The position numbers and the translations under genes were made by a program. The notes below the pieces were generated by a model that did no database searches, was not told the DNA's origin, and saw only the letters and a program-made list of their open reading frames with translations. A DNA stretch of 64,000 nt from Acanthosepion pharaonis (Eukaryota; Mollusca; Cephalopoda; Sepiida; Sepiidae): NCBI GenBank assembly GCA_903632075.3, contig CAHIKZ030004549.1, positions 1,126,001-1,190,000 of the forward strand, in the 5' to 3' direction. Positions 54,619 to 64,000 of this stretch are shown here, piece by piece (within the stretch, counting starts at the first letter, position 1; every line of letters begins with the position of its first letter).

Positions 54619-55452
54619 ACAGAGGATGTCTGTTTGTGTGATACCTTTTCACTCAAGATCCATCCAATGGATTTTGACCAAACTTGGCACATACATTATA
54701 CAATGTAAAAGATAGGTTCTTAGTGTAAAAGATCAATAATTTTTTTAAAAAATCAATAATCAATAAAGCTGATCAAAAATTGATAAATTCAACCTTTTTC
54801 CTCTGATTTCATTCAAACTCGGTATGTAGGTTACTTACATCATGATGAGCTCAATGATCTCATTTTTATTTCTATGCCACTGCATTTAGTGAAAAACTAT
54901 GAAAAATTGATTTCGAAACAAATTTTAAACTAAAAACTCCCTCAATTTTCAAGCAATCTAATACAAACTTCACTCAATTGTAGCCAACAATAAGTTGATT
55001 GTTTAACAGTCATTTAACATTATACTTGAGTCCACCCATATAGTGAAAACCTATGTAAATAGTGAAAAATGGGAATTTTTACTGGTTTTTTATTTTTCAT
55101 TGATCTTTCAACCAATTTTCATCAAACTCAACAATTGCTTTATAAATGTATCCTCTTTTACATCCCTGATAGAACTATGACAAATTTAATTTCAAAAACT
55201 CCAAAATTATTGTGGTCCGAAGTGGGTCTTCATGTTGCCTGTTTTACCCCCTTCATGTCTTTTACTTCGATTGAATAAATACAGACGACTTCTGTTATAT
55301 CAGAAACTGCATTAATTCAAAATGTTTTTCATGAAAGTCCTTTAAAATAATTAAAGATAGACAGACTCTGTTACATGTAAACATGATGATGTTTTTGCTC
55401 TATTCAAATTGAATGCTTTTTCTGATCGACTAGCTGGGTATGGCTACTAGTG
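54618..55452 (+). mobile_element. Helitron-like non-autonomous repeat
   Basis: It begins just after an AT run (54594-54617) with ACAGAGGATGTCTGTTTGTG and CCATCCAATGGATTTTGACC, the style of many mollusc and insect repeats. The candidate 3' end is a small hairpin AGC TGGGTATG GCT followed by ACTAGT at 55435-55452. A short hairpin before a CTAG-type terminus is a Helitron mark. The 5' end is uncertain and no Rep/helicase coding is present. Confidence 0.4.
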
Positions 55453-55477
55453 TGTGTGTGTATATATATTTTTATAG

Positions 55478-55721
55478 TGGAACACACCTATTCTATAGTT
55501 AATAGACTTTCCCACCTATAATAAGTAGGAGTCGCTGAATGAGTTGTTCAGTCAGTCGATGTCGGACGACCGTTAGTCAGATACTAAAGTATCAGCGACC
55601 CCAACTAGATTTCTCTGCGTCATTACCTATTATATCAAGTTCCTAACGTTTTGTAATGTTTCGAACCTACTTTAGGACCGACTTAGTACAAATACAAGCC
55701 TCTACTGTGAAACCACTCCAT

Positions 55722-55725
<4 letters not shown>
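55478..55725. mobile_element. Possible solo LTR
   Basis: A 248-base block begins TGGAACACACC and ends CTCCATAACA (TG...CA). It is flanked by TATAG and TATAT (4 of 5 matching), is more GC-rich than its surroundings, and contains TATAATAAGTAGGAG. No internal region or second LTR is in the window. The AT-rich flank makes the target repeat weak evidence. Confidence 0.4.

Positions 55726-55768
<43 letters not shown>
55724..55768. repeat. (AT)n microsatellite
   Basis: About 21 units. Confidence 0.95.
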
Positions 55769-55775
<7 letters not shown>

Positions 55776-55784
55776 TATAAATTT

Positions 55785-55880
55785 ACTTATTTAAAAATAA
55801 ATAATTGATTTGCATTGAGCACAGTTTTGTAAAAATATTAATAAGAACACCGGATTATATATCTTGCTGTTCTTTCTCTT

Positions 55881-55890
<10 letters not shown>
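55785..55890 (-). repeat. PLE pLTR fragment, inverted
   Basis: Complement of the pLTR at 54357-54520: TTGCATTGAGCACAGTTTTG, CACCGGATTATATATCTTG and CTGTTCTTTCTCTT. It lies directly before PLE C but in opposite orientation. An AT run follows (55886-55911). Confidence 0.75.
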
Positions 55891-55904
<14 letters not shown>

Positions 55905-55916
<12 letters not shown>

Positions 55917-56990
55917 ATCTTTTATTATATCCCCATGATATAAACCTATTAGGCACAATAATGAAGTTCAATAAGATTAAACTTACCATTAAATTCACAT
56001 AGGAATTTGATATCAACGATTTTCTATCTTTCCTCGGTGTGTTAATAATATGCAACAATAAGAAATTAGATTTTAAAGTTTATTGTAAACCCACTAACAA
56101 AAATGATCTAATTAATTTCTATTCCCACCACAATCAATGAATAAAATTTGGACTAATCACAGGATTCTGCCACAGGATATACAGCTTAGAATTCCTAAAT
56201 GAAGAAGAGAAATAAATTGATAAAATATTCGGACTTTTTCACTACCATCACCATTTCATCCTCAATGCTTAAAACAAGCTTGCAAAATCCACAATGCCAA
56301 AAAAAAAAAAAAAACAGATAACACTAATAATACTTCTAACAAAAATTACACAAAATTCATAATCCTGCCCTCCAACACTCTTTCTACTAAACTCGCAAAG
56401 AAATTAGTCATCCCTAATACTAGGATCATTACTACCAACTCAAAGACAATTAGTGATATAATTAGGAAGAAAAATAAGCCCAACACCAATTCAAATGCTG
56501 GGATTTATCAAATAAATTGTTTACAATGCAAAAATGTTTATGTGGAGGAGACATCACGTGATCTAAAAACCTGCTTGTACGAACACAAGAAAGATTTGCA
56601 TTTGGACAAACGTTCTCTTTCATATTGCATAGGAACAGTGCTCATCCTAATTTTGATTTTACTAATGCCACCTTAATTAACAAAGAACATAATTCTTTAA
56701 GACAACAAATACTTTGAAAGCTTAATAATAGCATCATTATGAACTATAAATACACACCTAAAACATTACATCGCCATTCTTCTTTGAATTCATTCTTAAA
56801 GAATCTATTTAATAGAAAAAGTACATATATAAAAAAAGCTCCAGATTACTGGAGCATCCCCACTACTATGACAGCTCATAACACAAGGGTGAAAACACTA
56901 GAACTCCTCCTACTAGACAGACATAGATACACAATTACAAACACAAATAACCATCCAATGCGTACTTAGACATATTAGAATTTTTACAAA
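55905..56990 (+). pseudogene. Penelope-like element C: RT end + GIY-YIG nuclease
   Basis: YDDLLLYPHDINLLGT (55912) starts at the catalytic YxDD box. FLSFLGVLIICNNKK, FKVYCKPTNKNDLINFYSHH and FGLITGFCHRIYSLEF (thumb) follow. After broken frames, AGIYQINCLQCKNVYVEE and TSRDLKTCLYEHKKDLHLDK (56500-56610) form a GIY-YIG nuclease, where YVE replaces the usual YVG/YIG glycine. 56739-56969 is the C-terminal tail. The RT N-terminal half is missing. Its RT type differs from A and B (no YxDDGL). Confidence 0.85.
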
Positions 56991-57102
56991 CTTACATGCA
57001 GATAGAATTATCTATGGTTTTAATGCATGTGATACGTAACAAACCAAACAAACCCAAACAAAATTGAAAATTTCAGAGCTCTCTCTTTCAGTCTGTTTTC
57101 TC

Positions 57103-57148
57103 TTGATCTCTGATGAAGCTTTAATAAAAGTGAAACATGTTAGATTGA
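57103..57148 (+). ncRNA. Hammerhead ribozyme, complete predicted fold
   Basis: Stem I: TTGATCT (57103-57109) pairs with AGATTGA (57142-57148), 7 bp including two G-U pairs. Core box CTGATGA is at 57110-57116. Stem II: A57117-T57131, a bulged G57118, and CTTT (57119-57122) with AAAG (57127-57130) around the AATA loop. GAA is at 57132-57134. Stem III: A57135-T57140 enclosing CATG, with ACATGT self-complementary. T57141 is the H17 position, so cleavage is predicted between 57141 and 57142. Hammerheads with minimal, palindromic stem III are known from PLE terminal repeats. This one lies ~110 bases after the PLE C nuclease on the same strand, as expected. Confidence 0.8.
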
Positions 57149-57484
57149 TAAACGTTTTCTATTTGTTCTTCATCTTTTATTCATTATATAACAATACTCG
57201 TATATTGCTGATTCCTGACTGATTGTCACACTTACTGTGAGACAACAGCATCAATATCACATAAAAAACATTTTAGCAACAAAAGGCAGTAAAATATGAG
57301 TATTTTTTTTTTTTACTTATATTTTATATTGGCCCTGCTTTGTATATTTTTTATATTTTACATTGAGTACTGTCTTTATAGCATCTCTGTTTTGCCTTCA
57401 TTATACCATATATATATATATAGTTAAGTTACGAAGAACTTGGTAAACCGAATGGGTAATTCCAAGGAGGATGAAAATCCAGAG
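57149..57484. other. Unassigned AT-rich sequence
   Basis: Probably the rest of PLE C's terminal repeat; no recognised content. A short AT run at 57411. Confidence 0.35.
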
Positions 57485-57785
57485 CTAATATTTAATGAAG
57501 AAACGGACCACATTAAGGTATTGATGGGTAGTGTAATTTTTGTAATTTAACAGGGAGGGTGATCAACGAGACAAGGTAGAGTGTAGGGAGGGGTAAATTT
57601 CATATTTCTCTTAAGCATGCTAAATTACAAAAATAAACACTACCCATCAATTTCTAATCCCATTTTTCCTTTCATTTCGTTGTTGGAAGTGTTACCTGAT
57701 GATCTGGAGTCCTTCAAAAAGGATTTTGGTGAAATAAATTATTGTAATGGTACCTTAAAGTGGTCTGTTTATTCATTATATATAT
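57485..57785. repeat. Nested inverted repeat with hammerhead-like core
   Basis: 57489-57519 pairs with 57752-57782 (GGACCACATTAAGGTA against TACCTTAAAGTGGTC), and 57521-57548 pairs with 57626-57654 (TTGATGGGTAGTGTAATTTT against ACACTACCCATCAA). The right part holds CCTGATGATCTGGAG, a 7-bp AGTCCTT/AAGGATT hairpin and then GTGAAAT (57692-57740). The core lacks a convincing stem I or cleavage site. Confidence 0.6.
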
Positions 57786-58071
57786 ACATATATATATATA
57801 TGAAATCAAAATGTTTTTGTTGTTATAGTTACATTAAAAATCCAAATTTAAAAAGATAGACACTTCTGTCTAAGCCTTTTTTTTCTGGTTAATGTAAATT
57901 ACTTTTATAATAAGGGATTATTACGATTTTTTTTTTTTTTCTTTTTCCATGTCAACAATATAGTTAATTCCCAATTGTCATTTGATACCAATCTGTCTTG
58001 TCCACAGAATTCATCTGGGAATTTAACTATATATAATATATATAAAAGGCTCAAGCACTAATATTCCATGG

Positions 58072-58110
<39 letters not shown>

Positions 58111-59384
58111 TTATTTATTTTTCATTTTTGATTCGTTAGGTTTGTGAGAAAAGACAGCTCTCCTATTTTGCAATATTTTATGAGCCTTTTGTTTTGCATT
58201 GAAAATGAAATAGTTAAGGTTTTGAAGGTTCTTGAATATATTTTCAATATATTTCCCCTCTTAGTGTAAATATTGAGGGCTGCAAATTTGGAGTGCTCTT
58301 AAATAGAATCCAAAATATATATATGGCAGAAGGAACAAATGAAATACAAATAATAGAATTATACACCATGTGAAATGCTGAAAATGCAGAGACACTTAAC
58401 TTTAAATATTTGGCATCCAATGTGTATAAATGTCCAACCTACCCAACCTCATTCAGCAACCAATGGTTTTTGTTTTTATTGTGGCTGTTTTAGTAACAGC
58501 AGTTCTGTTATAATTTTTCATAAAATTTTATATCTAATAGTTTTGTAAATAAAGTTTAGTTGTTACTTCTATTTTTTTTTTTTTTTTTTTTTTTTTTTGC
58601 ATCTCTCATAAATGCTTATATTATATGTACATATTTGTGGATCTTGTATTTTGCTCATGAAGAATTCTGTTTGAAGATTGACAGGCAAAAGTCTTTGATA
58701 GATTTTATTGGTTCCAAGAGCCTCAAGGCAAAATAAGAATTGAAAGCTATTTTTTTCACTCTCTCTCCCTCTCTGGAATGTTCCAGACAAAGTCTTTCTT
58801 GCAACAAGCAGACAAGTCTTCATTTCTTTTTTGTAATTCTCCACACAAAAGTCTTCAGTTTTTCTGCTTGGAAGTCGAATAATTTGGGTTTTAGTTTTTT
58901 GGTTTTCTTTTTGAGTTCTTTATTTTTTTTTATTTCTTTTTAGTAAATCAGAGTGGCATTATACATGGAAAAAAAAAATCTCTATATTATTCCAGTCCCC
59001 AAAATTCTGATAGAGCCAGATAAATATTGAAAAATGATAAATTTATAAAGAGTGTCTTACTTGTCCCTTATTCAATCATATATATATATATGTATGTATG
59101 TAATTGTGTATTTAGGCAGCAATCCTTTATTTATGCATGTTTCATTAAAAACAACAGACAAGGTAGCTTTTTTAATTTTTCTTGTGTTCGAACAAGTGTT
59201 TTCTTTTTTGGACATAGTGTGTTTAGAATCTGTCCAAATGTTCTATAATTCTGAGTGCTTTTGGCAATACTTTTAGCCATTATCAAGGATGATTTTATTT
59301 TTTCATTTTAATTGAGTTTGTGCATTGTGTGTATGTTGATCCTAATTGACCCAAATAAAAAAAAAAAATCAAATTATCTACTAC
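57786..59384. other. Unassigned; scattered repeat fragments
   Basis: AT runs at 57778-57800 and 58077-58106. 58045-58078 (GGCTCAAGCACTAATATTCC) matches 61915-61940, the end of PLE D's terminal region. A 28-base T run lies at 58572. 59080-59165 carries the GTATTTAGGCAGCAATC repeat shared with 26935. No gene. Confidence 0.45.
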
Positions 59385-59780
59385 AGAAAATTTAAAACCG
59401 CTAATGTTATCCACAAAAATAACAACGCACCAGCAAAGTCAAAATTACAATGAACAAACATTGTCTATGAGTTCAAATGTCCCTTAAGAAACTGTTCCTG
59501 ATCAAACTAAATTCATAAATAATTACATTGGTCACACAACTACATACCTATCCAGATGTCTTACGTTACACCTATCTGACCACAGCTCTATTAGAATCCA
59601 TTTAAACACACACCAACTTACCAGACTCCATCTGAAACATACTAGTAGAAAATACAAACACAATAACGTCATCCACATGTAAAAAAAATTAAAAATAATA
59701 GAAGCCTTAATAATAAAAAGAAAAAGCCAACACTTAATAGTAATAGCTACAAACACAGCCACAATGTGTTAACTGTATTA
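59385..59780 (+). pseudogene. Penelope-like element G: GIY-YIG fragment
   Basis: IVYEFKCPLRNCS (59462 onward), then after a frameshift NYIGHTTTYLSRCLTLHLSD and HSSIRIHLNTHQL, then KNNRSLNNKKKKPTLNS. It closely parallels the nuclease of PLE D (IYKFKCPL...IYVGHTTNSLSRRL). RT is absent. Confidence 0.75.
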
Positions 59781-59842
59781 TGAAAATAAAACATCTCTAT
59801 AACACTGAAAACATAAACATTTGCTGTTATGCCCTGTGTGTG

Positions 59843-59846
<4 letters not shown>

Positions 59847-59891
<45 letters not shown>
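59847..59891. repeat. (TA)n microsatellite
   Basis: About 22 units. Confidence 0.95.
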
Positions 59892-59894
<3 letters not shown>

Positions 59895-60644
59895 CAACTT
59901 ACAATCATGATTAGTTATGAGCTGTCAGTGGTAATCAATCTGGTTGTAATTAACCTTGCAATCTTTTTATCTTGATTTGGGCATGATTGTACTTTGTAGT
60001 TTTTAAAAGTTTCTTTAGGTTTGATATCATTTTTATTGTCTCTCTACTCATTGTTTTGATTCTCATTTTTATGTCTGTCAGGTTTAAGTCAAACACTGAA
60101 TACTACAGTACAGGTGGGTTAATATTTGCTAAACATAAAAAAAAATACAGGTGCAAAAAAACAAAACATTTTATTTGTGAAACCTACCAAAATACACACA
60201 AATGCAAAACATTAGTATCAGCTGCTGCTGCTTGGTTGTGGCTCGTCAATGTCATCAGATGGGACAGTTCTGTAGGGGTGGTAACCGGTGGAGTTATTTT
60301 TTTTTTTTTCGCAAACATATATATATATTTTTTTTCTTTTTTACAAACATAGTGAGCTTGTCTGAATTTTTTTTTTTTTTTTTTTTTTTGAATTTTTCTT
60401 GAAGTTTGTTTTTTTAAAAAAACACTTTAAAAGACACGAATTGACTCTGGGGAAAGTGTGTTGTATGGAGGATGCCCTATCACTGAGCAGGAGGCATGCA
60501 AGTGAATGCTGGCATTGGTGGGAGCTGGGGCAGAAGTTGGCAGACACCAAACTGCAAACACTTATGTGACCAAATGACCAGACATACCAATTCATGATCA
60601 TAAAGTTAAACTGTTGTAAATTGCTTAGGTTGTAAGTTAACAAC
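59892..60644. other. Unassigned sequence
   Basis: A 121-codon frame at 59987 (+) is open but motif-free and ends in a T run. T runs at 60297-60309 and 60367-60389. I see no gene. Confidence 0.4.
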
Positions 60645-61395
60645 ATGAGTTTGTTTTGTTTTACAGCATATCAACCTCAATGTGTTATATAATGCAGACA
60701 ACTTTTTTTTCCTGGTAATATTTTTCCTCAAAAATGTATAGCTGGTAATATTTTTCCTCAAAAATGTATAGCTGGTAATAGTTTTCCTCAAAAATGTATA
60801 GCTGGTAATATTTTTCCTCAAAAATGTATAGCTGGTAATAGTTTTCCTCAAAAATGTATAGCTGGTAATATTTTTCCTCAAAAATGTATAGCTGGTAATA
60901 TTTTTCCTCAAAAATGTATAGCTGGTAATATTTTTCCTCAAAAATGTATAGCTGGTAATATTTTTTCTCAAAAATGTATAGCTGGTAATATTTTTCCTCA
61001 AAAATGTATAGCTGGTAATAGTTTTCCTCAAAAATGTATAGCTGGTAATAGTTTTCCTCAAAACTCTATAGTTGCTAATAGTTTTTTTTTTTTTTTTTTT
61101 TTTCAAAAATATATCGGTGGTAATAATATTTACAAAGTATGTCTGGTATTAAAACCTATTTTTTGACACTTTAATAATGCTTTTTACCTCAGTTTTGGGG
61201 GTTAACTATTTACCTATAGCTGGAACCCTAACAGGTGCCACCACCCCAGGTCAGAGTAGACCTGGGAACACCAACAATTAAGAGCTGGTTCCACGCTCCT
61301 CAAAACCTCCTGATCAAAGGCCTTGCTGTTGGACGTAGTTTTTGTCTTGCCAAGGACGCGGATGTAGTTTATCGTCATACCCAGGACGGGACAAT
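60645..61395 (+). mobile_element. Minisatellite-bearing repeat, copy 3 (expanded)
   Basis: Starts TTTGTTTTGTTTTACAGCA, carries a perfect 30-bp array at about 60711-61085 (about 12.5 units of GCTGGTAATATTTTTCCTCA + AAAATGTATA), then the family 3' part (GGAACCCTAACAGGTGCCAC; GATGTAGTTTATCGTCATAC). Units differ mainly at one site, ATATTTTT against ATAGTTTT. The 166-codon minus frame (TITSYTFLRK repeats) is a by-product because 30 is a multiple of three. Copies 1 and 2 have only a few loose units, so expansion happened in this copy. Confidence 0.85.
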
Positions 61396-61660
61396 GAGAC
61401 CTGGGTTCTAATCTCACCATGGTCAATTTATTGAACTGGATCGAGGTTGATCACAGCATGAAGCACCTTTAGAAAGTGCCTGAAAACCATACCACAGGTT
61501 GACCCAAGCCTGTAAGTGAAATTGGGTAGATGGAACTCTTGTGGGCCATTGATAGTCATGCTAGCATGAAGCCATAAGTCATTGTGGCCGAGCGCTTGAG
61601 CGTGATGGCCTTGTTCAAATTCTTGATCATGCTAGATAACACGCTCACTCCCAGAAACTG
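61396..61660 (+). repeat. tRNA-related repeat segment
   Basis: GAGACCTGGGTTCTAATCTC is box B-like. Further on, TTGTGGCCGAGCGCTTGAGC resembles a tRNA-Ser/Leu box A, followed by TTGTTCAAATTCTTGATC. There are no clear ends, so the assignment to a SINE family is tentative. Confidence 0.4.
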
Positions 61661-61816
61661 TAACTAAGGTCTGCTCAGTATAGTTGCAGTATAAAACACA
61701 GGTGGGTTCTGTGGGTTTTGAGCCAACATAAATATGCCTGAGCGAGTGTCTGCAATGGGGATTGGCTAGCTGCCCTAGTAGACAGGTATCCTTGAATAAG
61801 AGCGAGCAACTATTTT

Positions 61817-61819
<3 letters not shown>

Positions 61820-61851
<32 letters not shown>
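61820..61851. repeat. (AT)n microsatellite
   Basis: About 15 units. Confidence 0.95.
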
Positions 61852-61852
<1 letters not shown>

Positions 61853-61904
61853 CCAAGAGGATAGAATCCAGGTAGAGTTCAATGTCCAGGGCAGAGCAAG
61901 AATA

Positions 61905-62000
61905 TAATATAGCAGGCTCAAACACTAATATCCTATAATTATAATTTATTACATTGGAATTGGAATCGTGTTCCAATTCATCAGACCTACAAATTCAAAA
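61905..62000 (-). repeat. PLE D 3' terminal region with hammerhead relic
   Basis: The minus strand reads GGTCTGATGA (about 61989-61980), then ATTGGAA CACGA TTCCAAT, a 7-bp stem II, then TCCAATG where GAAA is expected. The first box is intact and the second lost. Matches 58045-58078 in its 3' part. Confidence 0.45.
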
Positions 62001-62767
62001 AGAAATCGGAAAATATAACTCCAGGTATTAAAAAAAAAAAAAGAGAGAGTGTGTATATGTGGGAGTGAGAATCAAGGGTGAGAGGGAAATGTATGGAAGC
62101 TCTAGAGAGAGAGAGAGAGAGGTGTGAAAGAAGAACAGGAAGGCCTAAAGGTGAAGGTGGGGATTAAAATTTAACAGAGAGAAGTTTTAAAGAGAGAAGT
62201 TAAATAACAGTTTAAATGAGTGAGATACAGATAAATATGAATTATTCTCAAATGCATAAATCATAACCAGATCGCTGACCTAAAATGAAAAAAACAAACA
62301 CCAGAAACGTGTGGATACATTTATGATGACATTAGTCACAATAAAAGATTATGATCCAAATTTAAAATCTAGCCAGTTCACACTGCCGATGCATATATGA
62401 AAATTTTTTGTCTCATTAGCATTTACTAATCTTATGTATACATGAAAAGAGAAGACGCGAGAGAGAGGAAGGAAGGAGAAGACGCGAGAGAGGAAGAACA
62501 TGAGGATTGGGGGGGGAGAGGCAAACTAAAACAGGGACATTTATAAGAGAAATGATGTGTAATCAAGAATAATTAGAAAAAGCATTGTGATGATAGTCTG
62601 TCATTGTTTACATAGTTGATCACTAAGCAACGATAAACACGCGCATATAAGACGCTAGAAGCGAAAATCGCACCGCATCTCATGACGTCACACATGACTA
62701 CACAAGAGTGAATTGTAGAATGAAGTAAGGAAAGCCATTGGTATAAACCAATGGCTTCTGTTACCAA
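62001..62767 (-). other. Likely 3' UTR of PLE D
   Basis: Non-coding. Two GAAGACGCGAGAGAGGAAG blocks at 62450-62490 form a short direct repeat, and a purine-rich stretch covers 62040-62190. ACCAATGG / CCATTGGT near 62738-62756 form a small inverted repeat. Confidence 0.4.
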
Positions 62768-64000
62768 TTATAGACAATTAAGAATATTTGTAGAGATGCC
62801 ATAATTGATTTTGTTTAGGTTGGGTTTTAACTGTTTGATGTATAATGCTTCAAGTATTTTTAGTTTTTGTCTATTGTTTTCATGTCGAAGTATAGTTGTG
62901 TTTTCGACAAGTATTTTACGGAATTGTGTGTGCGGGCAGGCATGTTGTTTTAAATGCCTAAAAATGTTAGTTTTCATTAAAATGTAGTGTCAAGCGTCGT
63001 GAAAGCGAGTTTGTGGTGTGACCAACATAAATATTATTTAATTCGTTGGAGATACTCTCTCCCAAAGGGCACTTGAATTTATAAATTATGTTGGTTTTTT
63101 TTCAAATTGCTAACCGGGGGAGAAGAATCATTGCGAAGTATTAAGTTGGATATACTAGATTTAGTGTAGTATATGATTAATTTAATTTTTTTGCTAGGAT
63201 CTGTAGTTGATATATTAGAATTTACTAAATTTTTTAGTATGTTTTCATCTTGTTTATAATTAGTATGCATTTGATTACGATATAGGAGATTAATATATTT
63301 GAGATCAGTAGAAGCAGTATTATGTACAATTTCCTTATTATTGAGATTTCTAAGAAAGCATCTTATTTGTTCATCAACTATATAGTTTGGAAAGCTATTA
63401 TTAATAAGTGTCTGTTTTATATTCTTTAGTTCACTGTAAAAATCTGTTTTGTGGATGAATTAGTTTCTGCACGATGTATTAGATTCTTTATAATTGCTAT
63501 TTTGTAGTAATATGGGCATTCGCTCTTGTAGTTAAGTGTACATGAATTTATGCTTGTAGGTTTTTTGTATGGCGAAATAGTAAATTTGTTATTATTTGTG
63601 TTTATCAATATGTCAAGGAAGGGGATTTTATTATTAGTATTGAGTTCATATGTGAATTTAGGGACAGAATTATTTTGGAACCGTTTTTGAAGTTGAATTA
63701 TTTCATCTGTATTTTTAACTAACATAAGAATATCATCAATGTATCTTAGGTAGATTGATGGTTTTTTAAAATCTGTAAATAACTTATTTTCGAGGTTCGA
63801 CATATAGAAATTGCTAAATGTCGGGCCCAATACTGAACCCATGGAGACACCATCACGTTGTATATATATATATTGTTATTATGATCGAAGAAAGGGACTT
63901 CAGTAGTACAAGTTAGTAGTTTTCTTAATATATTAGGATTAATTTTAAGTGGGGGTAAAGATGAGTTACTGTATATATTTCTTATAATTATGTCAATAGT
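62768..64000 (-). pseudogene. Penelope-like element D: RT + GIY-YIG, truncated by window edge
   Basis: Minus strand, N to C from the edge: VPFFDHNNNIY (63890), then VSMGSVLGPTFSNFYMSNLE (RT motif B) and YLRYIDDILMLV (catalytic YIDD, about 63750). FTYELNTNNKIPFLDILINT (motif D/E region) is in one 138-codon frame (63842-63426). A thumb/linker follows, then NIIYKFKCPL and NIYVGHTTNSLSRRLTLHF (GIY-YIG, 63090-62975) and HLKQHACPHTQFRKILVENT (62977-62768). Few breaks, so younger than the other pieces. RT is of the Y(I/V)DD type, distinct from A and B. Confidence 0.88.

Noticed and set aside
60606..61106. 166-codon minus frame with TITSYTFLRK repeats
   Set aside because: Produced by a 30-bp minisatellite whose unit is a multiple of three.

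Overview
The window looks like non-coding, repeat-packed DNA from an invertebrate animal, most likely a mollusc and probably a cephalopod such as an octopus. The grounds are very AT-rich sequence, dozens of (AT)n tracts, tRNA-derived SINEs of the cephalopod type, many Penelope-like elements (PLEs), and one host exon with a vertebrate-recognisable but diverged protein. The species call is inference. There is no bacterial gene content, and nearly all the open frames in the window are repeat relics or chance.

The only host gene I can support is one exon at 16396-16666 (+). It encodes the N-terminus of a protein phosphatase 1 regulatory subunit 16 (PPP1R16A/B, MYPT3/TIMAP) homologue and ends at a clean splice donor. 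No ankyrin-repeat exon is visible downstream, so the remaining 47 kb would be intron or beyond. A good acceptor at 15882-15883 suggests that the exon carries its own 5' UTR and that the DNA to its left is also intronic or flanking.

Layout. 0-9 kb: a hAT-like MITE, a palindromic SINE, 5S/tRNA composite SINEs, a 37-bp minisatellite, and the first copy of a repeat that carries an internal minisatellite. 10.7-14.2 kb: a minus-strand LINE broken by two later insertions. 15.9-16.7 kb: the host exon. 17.3-18.1 kb: an internally deleted mariner. 20.8-21.5 kb: a homopyrimidine tract. 21.7-26.3 kb: a decayed minus-strand Ty3/gypsy element with both LTRs and a nested SINE. 27.2-31.1 kb: a PLE between inverted terminal repeats. 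31-33.4 kb: further PLE pieces. 34.4-37.5 kb: a 3-kb, 28-bp minisatellite. 38-43.9 kb: mariner pieces, MITEs and a 425-bp inverted repeat. 45-50 kb: LINE and SINE copies. 51.9-54.5 kb: a minus-strand PLE between direct repeats. 54.6-57.2 kb: a Helitron-like repeat, a possible solo LTR and a PLE fragment followed by a complete hammerhead fold. 59.4-64 kb: PLE fragments and the expanded minisatellite-bearing repeat. The last PLE runs off the right edge.

Two themes tie this together. First, at least seven PLE pieces of at least two RT types are present, and hammerhead-type CUGAUGA...GAAA cores recur at their ends and in other small repeats. The site at 57103-57148 has all three helices and an intact core. 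Second, a SINE unit has the same architecture in four copies: a tRNA-like head flanked by inverted copies of its body. Each copy has its own 8-12 bp target duplication, so the whole palindrome moves as one unit.
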